From Didymodactylos carnosus (Eukaryota; Rotifera; Eurotatoria; Philodinida; Philodinidae), in NCBI GenBank assembly GCA_905250885.1, contig CAJNOQ010002561.1, positions 1-23,729 of the forward strand: a stretch of DNA of 23,729 nt. Reading direction: 5' to 3'. Below the pieces are notes generated by a model. The model worked only from the letters and a program-made list of their open reading frames with translations, did not search any database and was not told where the DNA came from. The number at the start of each line of letters is the position of its first letter. Positions within the stretch are counted from its first letter, which is position 1. Positions 1 to 10,891 of this stretch are shown here, one piece after another. The translations under genes were made by a program, and so were the position numbers.

Positions 1-566
1 GACAGTTTTGCTTTGACGGTTTTAAAACCATTAGAAAAACCATCCAGGTAAAACTGTGCAAGTAAAACCGTAAATTTACTTTGAAAGGGAAGAAAGCATG
101 GAATTTTAAAACTTTGGAAAGATGTCTTGTGGCGAACTCCATAAGCTATCGATTGGTAAAAGAAATATTTTGTTACGTTGTGTTGTCTCCGAAAAAGATG
201 AATTACAAAATCGTTGTTGCCTTCACTAGAAGGATCGAGTAAGCATAGCAAAATTCATGGAACAACAATAGGAACAGACATTGTGTTTGATTTAGAAAGT
301 TTGTTGGGGTGGTAGAATGCGAAGTAGAGGAACTCGTGGACCATTTAACATGGATCCGTGATGCATTATTATTCATTGATTTTCCTCACAAGGGCAAGGA
401 TATTGACTTCGGAGATCAAGAATTTGAATTTTGTGAGAAATTTTGTTTTGACATCTAAAAACCTTTTGGAAGCAAGTTTAGAGTTTTAATATTAAAGTTA
501 TTCCAAGAAACTTAACAGGTGGAGTACTTGCAGAAGTTTGTAGAAAGATGTTCGATTGTTTGCACC
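1..566. other. Left edge, no recognised gene; short coding-like fragment
   Basis: I recognise no gene here. The only coding-like stretch is an open frame on the plus strand at about 291-458 (roughly 54 codons, no start codon required). It is acidic and contains the peptides VEELVDHLTWIRDALLFIDF and DIDFGDQEFEFCEKF, then ends in TAA. The amino-acid make-up looks more protein-like than the surrounding AT-rich sequence, but I cannot name a family. It is probably a relic of a decayed gene or element, because the same block carries transposon debris further right. Confidence 0.25.
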
Positions 567-730
567 CAAGGGGAAAAAGGCGGACTTAAGTCCAGTTACA
601 GACTTGAATAGACTTGAAAAAGTTCTTTCTACTTTGTACTTTGAACTTTCGTAGGCTTTCAAAGTCAATCGAAGCACACGTAAGTCTATTAAAATTCATA
701 AAAGTCCAAAATTTGCTTTTTCCCCCTTGG
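567..730. mobile_element. MITE-like non-autonomous DNA element
   Basis: The two ends are inverted copies of each other. The left end reads CCAAGGGGAAAAAGG followed by CGGACTT. The right end, read on the opposite strand, is CCAAGGGGGAAAAAGC followed a few bases later by GGACTT. The element is only about 164 bp and has no coding capacity. Its interior is also partly self-complementary (AATAGACTTGAAAAAGTTC on the left, AAGTCTATT on the right). The flanks TTGCAC and TTGTCAC could be an imperfect target duplication, which I cannot confirm. Size, inverted ends and lack of genes fit a miniature inverted-repeat transposable element; the superfamily is not identified. Confidence 0.5.
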
Positions 731-1190
731 TTGTCACGTTTAAAGAATACCCCTAAATAATTATATTAGTTCGACTTGTGATCGAGTCAGATGAAACGAA
801 AGAAAATTTAAAATTTTATGCCTAGTTGTACACGTTGGTTATAGAAGATTGTTCGGTATTGCTACTAGACTATTAGATCAAGCAGAAACATATGCCTGAA
901 GTTGTGAAAGTTCGACAATCAGATTGTTTCCAGTATCCAGCTACGTAGCGACATCGACGACACTACTATAAGAATCAATTGTGTCTGAGAGATCTGCGAC
1001 ATCGACAAAATCCAAAAGGAAATAGAAGACTTGTGTCCGAAATAGTTGAGTGATGAGTGGTGTTCGTGCTTTTGTTCACGAAATAGATGTTTCTCGATCA
1101 CGTTATGGAATAACAGGTGTCCCAGAATAAATGGATTCTGTCAATATTTCGGCCAGTTTTCATTACCCAAAGTTGCTTCTTTTTAAAAAA
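731..1190. other. Intergenic, nothing recognised
   Basis: This is a spacer between the MITE-like element and the mariner element. Open frames on either strand are short and of low complexity, and I see no motif, RNA gene or repeat in it. Confidence 0.4.
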
Positions 1191-1192
1191 TA

Positions 1193-2291
1193 TCCTGTTC
1201 AATTCTCTACAAGGATCTGCGTTTTGTTTTACATGCGATTGCGTTTTGTCTTTCTCAAATAATGAAAGTAAAGAACTCCAAAAATTTGTTCTTTACAAGC
1301 AGGAAAAGGGCGACGAGCCAACCAAAATCTATCATGATTTGAATGGCGCCATGGATCTTAATACAACCAAACGAGGGTGTAAAATGATCCGTGAGACTGG
1401 TTCTATCCAGCTGTCAAGTCCGCCCGGTCCGCCTCATCTGGTCCGAACCAAACCAGAAATTCAAAAAGTCAAGAGTCGATCGAAACGGAAGAAGCGGGTG
1501 TCAGTCCGAAAATTGGCTACCGAACTGGATATTTCCAAACAGGTGTTCATCGAATAGTCAAGAATGATCTGGAACTGTGGACCTACTACAAGACAACTGA
1601 ACCACTACTCTTTGATACAAAGGACAAACGAAAAATGTTTGCGTATTAGATTCGAAACAATTTTCGAAAAGTAGAAACGATGCAGATTTTGTTTTCGGAT
1701 GAGAAAGTGTTCGACAGTGATGATGAGTCCGCTCAGACTGAACGGATCCGGGTAGTGAATCGCGTAGAAACTGATGGGATAAGTGAAATTAAACAGAAAC
1801 AAAATTTTCCTCAAAAACTCATAGTCTGACGGGGAGCTTGTTCGAAAGGGGTGACACTATGCGTGATTTTGGACAAAAGGACGGTGAAGCATACTTCATA
1901 TATCCAGAATGTCCTTTTGGTGGCTCTCGAGTGTGAAAATGAGACCTTCAGAAATGATTGGACATTTCAGCAGAACTCATCGATTAATTCAGCAACGTTC
2001 GACTAACTTTCCTTCTTCATTAACTAGGACCACTAGCCATTAAAACAGTCCCGATTTGAACCATTTGGACTATTCTATTTGGGATGAACTTGTTCACGCC
2101 ATCAAATGGGTCAAAGTGACCTCGAAAAGAGTTCTGATTGAAGAGTTGAAACGTGCAATCAAATAAGTTCGATAAAAAGTCGTGTTAGAAAGTTATTCAT
2201 TTTGGATTGTGCGTTTGTTGCGCCTGTTGAAGAATGACGGATGCTGTTTACATTAATAAAAATACGCTGTTTTCTAGAGAATTGAACGGGA
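1193..2291 (+). mobile_element. Full-length, inactivated Tc1/mariner transposon
   Basis: The element is 1099 bp, a normal length for a mariner. Its left end reads TCCTGTTCAATTCTCTAC and its right end, on the other strand, TCCCGTTCAATTCTCTAG, so 16 of the first 18 bases match. Similarity continues weakly further in (CTGCGTTTTG against CAGCGTATTT). A TA dinucleotide sits immediately outside each end (1191-1192 and 2292-2293), the target duplication expected of this superfamily. A decayed transposase gene fills the interior on the plus strand. The copy cannot be autonomous, because the reading frame is broken several times. It appears to be an old insertion, judging from decay in the ends and in the gene. 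Confidence 0.85.
1250..2262 (+). pseudogene. Broken mariner-type transposase
   Basis: Transposases of this family cut and paste the element using three acidic residues. Pieces can be followed in order. An N-terminal DNA-binding part runs from about 1260 to 1550, with the peptides KSRSKRKKRVSVRKLATEL and, after a frame change, HRIVKNDLELWTYYKTTEP. The first catalytic block is ILFSDEKVFD, with Asp at 1698-1700. The second is NDWTFQQN, and the third resembles PDLNHLDYSIWDELVHAIKW, with Asp at 2053-2055. The first-to-second spacing is 92 codons, normal for mariners. At the second block the catalytic Asp has become Asn (AAC at 1974-1976). The second-to-third spacing is only about 26 codons, shorter than the usual 34 or more, so a deletion is likely. 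Stop codons and frame changes also interrupt the gene. It is dead. Confidence 0.8.
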
Positions 2292-2689
2292 TATTCTTTT
2301 CAAAAAAGTTCAAATCTCGCCAATGAAAATGATAGAAATATTGGCGAAATACTAAAGGGCTCATTTATTCTGTGACATCCGTTAGACAGAAATGAGCTGC
2401 AAGGATAATATAATATAATATAATTTTCAGTTTCAATTCGAAAAGAATTGAGCTCCATGTTTTTGATAGGACTTGTCACTAAACAGGGAAGAAGTGAGGA
2501 AATAGTATCCTATATTAGCGCCATAAAACACATAATTCGTGTGATGGGTAATTTTACTATGTCTTCTATCTTTCGTTCAAGTTTTTCTATCTCTCCTTTC
2601 TGCTTTCTTTTTAAAAGTCACTTTTTCTCCTTTTTTTTGATTTCCTAAACTAAAGTTCTTCTTTCTCTCCTGCTGACTATGCAGTTGAA

Positions 2690-2730
2690 TATAATAACAA
2701 TAATAATACTAATAATAATGATGATGACAA
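2690..2730. repeat. Imperfect (AAT)n / (ATG)n simple repeat
   Basis: A run of AAT-type triplets changes into ATG triplets, directly visible in the sequence. It is followed at about 2759-2789 by an AT/ATAC-rich run. Confidence 0.75.
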
Positions 2731-5700
2731 GAAAAAGAATCGTCTCGTGAAAACGCACACATACATATATATTTATATATATCCATATCTTAGACTAAAA
2801 AAGTTTAGATCTTTGTGTTTTGATGCTTTTGTCAACGAAATATGTCTCAATATTACCATCATGACATATTAATTTGGTGAGTATATGAAATTTGCTTTAA
2901 TTGAGTGTCATGAAGCAGTTCTTAAACTTCATTAAAAAAAATGTTTTTAAAATTATGCATGCTAAACAGAACGATTAGTCTTTAATCTTTCAATTTACAA
3001 GAAAGATAAAAAGGTTTTATCACCTGCAGAAAGAAAAAGGAACGTGTATTAAAATGTCCTAGATGTTCACGCACTTTTAAACTAAAATCTTGTTTTGACT
3101 GTGTTTTATAACGAGCAAAAACTAACGTATAGTCTTTGATCGTTTTAGATGAACAAAAAAAAAAGTGAGAAGAAACGGAAGATAGTGTAACATGCACGAC
3201 TTGTCGCTTAGAATTAAATCGTTTCACTGTTTGTATATCAAGACGCTCTATCTACTAGTATAGGCATGTACGTGCTATTTTCAAATTTTCTTCTCCTCAA
3301 TAAGTATGACATAAATTAAAAAATGAATAATATTTTTTCGTAAAATTAAACGTTCATCTCTTGTTTCACCTCGAAAATGTATATATATTTAGACGTTTAT
3401 CTAAAATAATTGGTCTTTTCCTGTCTAGTCTCAGATGAAATGTATGTATTGTAGTAATCTTTTTAAAGAATATTAATAACATGTCTTGTTTATTTTATTT
3501 ATTTCTATTATTTTTCAGAACTTTTTTTCCAAGAAAAAGATTTGAATATCAATTTCAAATTATGCCCTAAGCTCAAAACCAATGATTTTTTCAAAAAAAT
3601 CTTGAATCTTGAATTTAAAATTGAAGAAATTCTTCTTTCCATCATTGAAAAGGCACTGAAAGCGTCAAATACTGTGATAATACAAATTATCAAGAAATTA
3701 CGAATTATTTTTCCCGATAAGATAACTAGTCATAGGATTATTCATTTCATCTGATTTAGGAAAGACCAAACTCTTGGAGAGACATATTTGAGTAATAAGT
3801 ATTTTTGTAATGAATTTCAAGTAAGAGTATGAGTAAATTCTCAGAATGGTACTCGTACTCTCTATCTAAACGAACCTTATGCTCTTTGTATTGTTTCATT
3901 TCAAATGAAGTGACTCGTCTTGAATTAAAATGTTACCCAGTATTTTTTTATAGTTGTTATTCTCTGTAGAATTCCAACCATTTCTTTTTATTTGTACAAT
4001 TTATCTTCCCTCTCTAACTATATATAGCATATTATAACTGGTGAGATTGCTTGTGTGAATATATAAAAGTTAAAAAACGACAAAGAAGAAAAAGAAGAAA
4101 AGATTTGTGTGTATGTTTGTGTGAGCGGCATCAATGTCATTAGAAAATAGAGATGTAACACGCAATAATACTAATAATTTCGTCAACTAAACCGACATTT
4201 GTTCATATTCCAGGATGAGAGCATGTTGATTGAAGAATCGTATTTAATGTAAGACGATTTAATGTTAAATTAAGAATTTTAATAACAGGATGCGATGAGA
4301 GAGAAGATCTATTGCATGTTTATTGAACAGCTAAACGACGAATAACTCACATAAGAAAAATTCTAACAAGAAATAGAAATATATTGAAGTCAAGGTATCT
4401 TTTTTTGTAAAACTTCTCTTTTATAATTGTGAACGAATAACGCGTAGAAGTTTATAACCATCCAATTAGACAATTTGGATTTTCTTTCTCTCTCATTACG
4501 AATAGATAGTGATCCCAAGCTGATAATCTCTTTAAAAATAATAGCCAAATGAGTGCAGTATGTTCATCTATAATCATCGCTGAGAAGCTTCAAAAATTTC
4601 AAATCCCACTTGGACTTCTCCGACAAGATTTTTAAAAAATATGAGAGAACTAAATCTAAATTTATGTGATAAGCAAAGATAAATAAGGGTAAAACAGAAT
4701 TTTATGTTGAAATAGCATCTCTTTAGCTGCACGATCAATAGATTCTTATAGAGTTAGTAATAAAACACTTCCGACTATTAAAATTGTCATTAAACAAAAG
4801 AAAAAGGAGTGTATGACATTAAAAATGGTCAAAATTCACATCACGTACGATAATAATTCGCCTATGAGAGAGATTGTTAAAACTTGACTCATATTTAGTG
4901 TGGATCATGCTACATAGCTGATGTTTGCACATTTTAAAAAAATAAATATTCAAATAAGAACTTGAGATTGACCTTACTTTCATTCATGTTGTAATAAGAC
5001 TAATAGTTAGCCGAGTTCTGGTATCTCATTTTCTACAATTGTCTAACTTTTAAGACTGAAAAATTCTGTTGTTCTTGGACCGTAAAACAGAAGAGGTGAA
5101 TTTGTATTTCGGTAACATCTTAAATTAAGATCTTTTTCCATTGATCTCAAAACACGAAGGTAGAAGGAAAACGTAGGATGAAAATAAGAGTAATAGGGAT
5201 TTATTTTTAGGATGTAGTCTAACTGACCACCGGAATATTCCTCGTATAACTATTTTCTCTTGATTCTATCACAATATGAGACTAATTTCTTTTCTCATTG
5301 ATTTGATCGGCATTACTTCAAACAGACAAATTCATACTTTGTATGAATAATCAGTGAAAGTTTCCATGCATAGTAAACAGATCTGTGGAAATGAAAACAA
5401 AGAAATTCATTTAAAATTAACAAAAAACTACACACACACATTCAAGGGTTTTTTCTGCTCATATTACTATATGCTTGATTAGAACTTTTAAGTATTAGTA
5501 CTTTTGTGTACAAAGGATTTTAGAATTGAAGTAAAATGATTATCGCTGCAACAAATTATCAGACTATTAATCGATGATGTCTTTGGCTGCTATATATATC
5601 TTTGGCACCATCATAAATTCAATCTTTTCTCTCATAATTTTTAACTTTTCTTTTTTTTTTATTCATTCCGGAAATCTTATATCATTCAATTAAAAATTCA

Positions 5701-6979
5701 TTTACTCATTATATACTTCATAAATCAAGCGATTGCAAAGTTTTCTTTTGTTCAGCGAGATATGACAGAAGAAGAAAAAAAAAAGAAACAAATATACATA
5801 ATAATATTATATATATATAGGAAGAGAATACAGAAAGAATTAATGAACAAGGTGAAGAAAAAAGAACGTTCAATTATGCGTTAGAGGTAGTGAATATACA
5901 AACTTTCGAGGTCTGAGCAAATTCAAATGCAATTCAAATACAAATATATATAATTACTTTTAAAAATAACAAAAATCTAAGCACTTTTGTTTTTGTGAAC
6001 GGACTTTTTTTTGGTAATAGACGATCTTATTTCCGTAATGTTTTTCTCTTTCTCTCTAAATTAAAGCCTTAAATTTAACCTACAAAATAAGAAAATGAGA
6101 GTCTTTTTTCCTCTACGTTTAATAGCGGGCGGATACGACATCCTTATCGTGAGTAAAAGGTGAGGGATCTTAAGTTTTATTCATTTAAACTGTAATTCTA
6201 TGTGAAGTCCTTGCCTCTACATTTGAGCAAAAAACAATGTCTACAGGAGCAATATAATATAATTTTTAGTACTCCTTCTGATACGATCGCCCTATAAGAA
6301 CTAACAGTCCTATAAGATTAGCGTTGTTGCTTCCTTCAATTTTGACAAAACGTCGTTCTTTCTAGTTAGATGGTGACTGAAATAATGGTAGAGGTTCTTC
6401 AAATCGTTTTGAATAATTGCTCTTTAAATGAGCCTTATTTAAAAAAGAATATTAATAACCATGAGAACAAGAGAAAACATTCCACTGGACTAGAAGCGTC
6501 ACAAAAATTTAAAGATCGTGAAAAATTTAAAAATTTGTTAGAAATTGGAGAAAGTTTTTTGCTATATTTTTAGCTGATAAACTCTACTTGTAAAGAATTT
6601 AAAAATCAGAGAAAACTATTATAAAGAGAGCCATTATAATAAACCAGGGTTTTTACTACCCTTCATTTTTATCATGTCTCTCTATTCAACGTGGGTGTGC
6701 CATTCTTTACGTGCTTGAATCTATTATCGATCAAAAGCAGCCAGAACGGAAGTAGGTTGAGTTGTATTATCATTATTTGACTCTGTGCTATTATTATAAT
6801 GTCGAAAAGATGGCTTTTCAATCTACGTAGGTAGAGGGAAATAAACACAGATAGTTGTAACAAAATTATAGACATAATTATTTTCTGTGCATTAAAAATG
6901 TTCAACACTGCAGGAAATGTAGCATCTCTATGTCGATTATTAACTTGGAAGATAAATAGGAGTATTTTTATTTTTTTGT

Positions 6980-7010
6980 CCTTCTTCCTTCTTCTTCTTC
7001 GTCTTCTTTT
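6980..7010. repeat. (TTC)n pyrimidine microsatellite
   Basis: Imperfect TTC triplets occur in a pure pyrimidine tract interrupted by single G bases. It encodes the arginine/lysine run of spurious minus-strand frames, which I therefore left out. Confidence 0.75.
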
Positions 7011-8173
7011 GAAGAAAGACCACATTTTTAAAATATGATAATCTGATATAGCGGAAAACAACATGATGATCATCATTAGTACTAACGATATAAAAATCTT
7101 TCAATACTTGACTATAACAATTTAAAAAGAAAAGAGCAACATTGTTAATTCTCTCAAAGTATGTTTTAAATTTCAATTATATGATATTTTAGAAAATTGT
7201 AGGTCAACTTCATTAGTTCAATATGTTACTACATGATATGAGTATGAGAAATAATATACCAATAGTAATAAAAAAAAAGCACCCATTTGATCTTTATTAA
7301 AAACTCAATATTATTTGAAATTGTAGTGAAATAACATTTTTTGAGAAAAACTGACGACTTAAATCATAAATGGACAATACTTTTTATTGCATACAATTCG
7401 TAGAATAAGAAAACAGAGCAGAAGTGTTAGAGATAGATGTGTGGAAATATTCTGGCAAATAAGATTACAAGTAATACTATAAAATTTCAGTTATCCCATC
7501 TGTTTAACATTTTACAGAAATCCAGAATTTTAACCTTAGAAGAAAAATCAAAGAACTCTCGTCTCTACCCGTTAATGAATCAGATAAAAAAAACTTTTTT
7601 ACTAGTTTAAGTACGTTTAGCACACATAGTAATAAGTAAATAAAATGATATCAATCATCGGTAAGGTGTAGAAATGTCGTTTATATGCGTTAAATAAGAT
7701 ACACGCAAGTTTTTATTTGAGAATGAAAAAGAACAAAGTTGACTTTAACGATACAGTACTACAGGTCTAGTTTTTGATCAGTATTTATTATAAAATCTAT
7801 CGATTTTCCTGTTACAGTAGTACATCGAATATTCTTTTCTTGAAAGGTTAAGTTGTTCCATAAATTATTTTAGTATAATTTAATGAATGTAAAAACAAAA
7901 AAATATTGTTTATTACTCATTGAGTTTGTTGTTCATACTCGAATGACTGGTATGTCTAGATTTTTTTCTCATCTTACCATCATAAATGATGAACATTTTT
8001 CCCTCGAGCAAATTATTTTTGTCTTTTCTATCAAGTACTATGTACATTATAGTTAACACCTCATTACGGTTACTATTATTTCGAAATCAAAATCACAAAA
8101 TTGAGATTTTCTTCTCTTTTCTAACAATCATTTTTTATGATGATAAAATAGATAATAATGAGCATTCGAAGTC

Positions 8174-8177
<4 letters not shown>

Positions 8178-8205
<28 letters not shown>
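8178..8205. repeat. (ATA)n microsatellite
   Basis: There are about nine uninterrupted ATA triplets, preceded by a short AT run. Confidence 0.9.
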
Positions 8206-8864
8206 CAGTTAGTGTGTGTATGTTCAATAGAAGAGATAATCAAGGCTATTGGATTTGTTGTTGTATATTTATTTTTCTATAATATTAAGTGATTGAAACT
8301 CGATTAATGATTGATTACAAAAAAAAATAAAAATAAAGATTCGTGATGCAAAACAAGTAAAAAATCTTGTCGATTTAGATTCAAAATCTGCCATTTCATC
8401 ACTATGATAGATTGAAATCATAGCATAGTTGGAAATCATAGACTAAGACAGACACAAATCGACCATCAGATTATCTCTCATCCGTTTTACTTCAATGAAT
8501 AAAACTGTTCTTTTTATCAGGAAAATGACAAAATATAGTACGACTTGACAGCAATACTATAGATCATAAAATAAGAGGATTTTTAGAAAATGGCTTTCAC
8601 TGTCCGTCCCCTTATCAAATTTCTTGAATAGTAATAAATCAAAATTTTATCATAAATAGTCTTTAATTAAAAGATTTCGATTAAAAGTATTTTTGCCGAA
8701 AAATAGTAAATGCTCAATATCATCTGTATTTCTAATTACATTTATAATGAATGACTTCTTAGTTGAAACACTTCTGTGATAAATTTCTTCTTTGACTTTC
8801 TGAAATGACAAGAAATAACGTTCGAGGTCTAACCATGATTTCTATTGTATGTTGAACAGAATAC

Positions 8865-9372
8865 AAAACAAATTTTCAATATTATAACATGTATGTTTGA
8901 GAATAGTGACCAAAACTCATTCTATCCTTAATACGTTGAATAACATGTAATCCGTATGAATAAATCTGAATAATATTGAAAATCACAAGATTTTCGCATA
9001 TTTTGCTCTATGCTATAATGCTCCTGTTATTAAACGACATTTTTTCTCAAAGTTTCATGGTCAAATAAATGGTCAAAAGCAAATTTCAATTATGTTTTTC
9101 TAAACGTTAAGTTAGCATTATCTCACTTAGTGATGATAATATAACAAAAGATCTGTTAATAAATTTTTAAAACTTTAAAAAAATTTATCGTTTAATAACA
9201 GGAACATTGTAACATCGAGCAAAGTGTGCGAAAATATTGTGATTTTTACTATTGAAATCATTATTATTCAGATTTATTCATACGGATTATATGTTATTCA
9301 ACGTATTCAGGATAGAATGAGTTTTAATCACTATTCTCAAACATATATGTTATAATACTGAAAATTTGTTTT
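8865..9372. repeat. 508-bp imperfect palindrome (possible foldback/MITE element)
   Basis: The left arm (8865-9055) is matched by the reverse complement of the right arm (9170-9372), leaving a loop of about 114 bp. Long identical blocks include AATACGTTGAATAACAT, ATCCGTATGAATAAATCTGA and CCTGTTATTAAACGA. The arms differ by scattered substitutions and by a roughly 12-14 bp indel near 8975. By eye they are roughly 80-90% identical. Similarity stops abruptly at the outer ends and I found no clear target duplication. There is no coding potential. A transcript through it would fold into a hairpin of about 190 bp. It could be a non-autonomous DNA transposon, a foldback element or a hairpin-RNA source. 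Confidence 0.8.
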
Positions 9373-10891
9373 ATGATTTTCGTTTTACCTACTGCTTCTT
9401 AATAAGCATAAGATAAAATTCTAAATACTTTTATTACTAAATATGAGGAGCTAGTTATTTAGTTGATTGATCCTAAAATTAGTAGAATCGAAGAAAATAA
9501 AAAGTGAGTTACATATTAGTCATATATACGGTTATATACGTTTTATGTCACATCTGTAATCAATAAATTTTATTTTACCATCTACATGAAAAATTGTTAA
9601 CCAATATCTTTCAAATTGTATCAATTTCTTAGATGAGAAAAAAAAATGAAAAATGTAAAGTAGCGTATGATTTTATTTCCCATCTATATAGTGCATTTTT
9701 CTTTTTCTTTTTTTTCTTTTTTTCGTCTCGAAAAACTCCTTTTACCCATCAGTGATCAATGTAATCGTCTTGTCTCCTATGAAGCGCATGTTTAAATCCC
9801 TGACATAATCTCGATTATGTTGTGTCACTTCTTTTTTTCAGCGTACTTCTGCACATAATGGAGCTTAAAAAATATAGAAGATTTCAGTATTCATGGAATT
9901 CGATCATGGAAACGTACTTTTTTCTTCTTTTTCCCTTTCTCTTTCAATATATTCACGAATTATAACCGAAAATTGATCATGGACGATTTCCATTTTATTA
10001 AATAAACGGATGGATCTAGAGAGAGTTAAATTAGTAAATTCATTTGTATAGGGAAGAAGAAGAAAAAAAAGTTGTCGTCATCGTTTTCTCCTTCTTTTCG
10101 AGGAAACACTCGATTATAAATGGGAATTGATTCGAAGGAGAAGAAGAAGAAAGAAAAAAAGATAGACGATCGATCTATTTGCATTTAAGAAATTATTCCA
10201 ATTGTACATTCATATTATTGAAGAATTTTACTTGTTTTCTCATATGTAAGGGATGTTCGAAGTCAAGCGACGCCGCAAGACGAGACATTTATGATATTAA
10301 ACATGAAGTGCCTTACTTAACATTTATTAGACCTTTGCTATTTATATCTACTAGTGGTATCTAATTTATAAACGTAATACTTGAGCTCTATTGAGACAAC
10401 ATCAAATTTTTAAAGTTGAATATACTAAAAATAATCACTTATAAAATTTTAATTTAAAATAGAAAGTATTGTAAAAATATTAGGAAGATATTTTATCAGT
10501 AATTATTTTTAAAAAATATTAATTTAAATAAAAATATTTCTAAATAAGAATTGAAATGAGAGAAAAAAAACTTTTCAATTTAATTGGTAACTGTTTTTGG
10601 ATTGACTCTTCTGATAAGTACTGCTTTTCTTAAGGAATATACGCTTCATTTAAAAATTGATACTATTGTATTTCGAACTTAACATTTGAACAAGATCTTA
10701 TTAAAGCGACGTCTGAAAATAGGTTTTTTTTTCTCTAAAAAATAGTTTAACTCTATAATGCATGAACACGTCGAATCTATTAAATAAATTAATAGAATAA
10801 AAAAAACAAAATCAATTTTTTTCTTTATCATTTATAGCTATGATTTAACATCAATTTAGTTCTTAGACGATTAAAAATTTGGATCTGGCCA
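9373..10891. other. Region directly upstream of VAChT; leader-exon candidates only
   Basis: No coding gene is visible. There is a polypyrimidine tract at 9697-9725 and purine tracts at about 10051-10070 and 10134-10163. TATAAA occurs at 10115-10120, and a good splice-donor-like GTAAGG at 10246. Two acceptor-like AG sites (10836-10837 after a long pyrimidine run, and 10858-10859) precede the VAChT start codon. These could belong to a non-coding leader exon joined to VAChT and to ChAT, but transcript data would be needed. The short plus-strand frame at 10179-10364 lacks any recognisable family. Confidence 0.35.

Larger units (their letters stand above)
2294..8864. other. Long AT-rich gene-free stretch upstream of the cholinergic locus
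   Basis: No protein family, rRNA or tRNA can be recognised on either strand over about 6.5 kb. The open frames present are short and low in complexity; the one at 7986-8282, for example, owes its length to an ATA repeat read as poly-isoleucine. A frame at 3542-3754 (plus) is lysine/isoleucine-rich and follows a TTTTTCAG acceptor-like site at about 3512-3519, but I see nothing to support it as an exon. Simple repeats are listed separately. In a genome whose introns are mostly 50-80 bases this is a long empty stretch, and it may hold distal regulatory DNA or a leader exon for the locus at 10892. Confidence 0.5.

Noticed and set aside
3508-3754. Overlapping plus and minus open frames of 60-70 codons
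   Set aside because: Lysine/isoleucine-rich, no motif, no partner exon; the acceptor-like site before it is not enough.
6672-7176. Two overlapping minus-strand frames with runs of Arg/Lys
   Set aside because: The basic runs are a translated TTC microsatellite, and two frames overlap without motifs.
7986-8282. 98-codon plus-strand open frame
   Set aside because: Its length comes from an ATA repeat read as nine isoleucines; the remainder is low-complexity AT-rich translation without a family.
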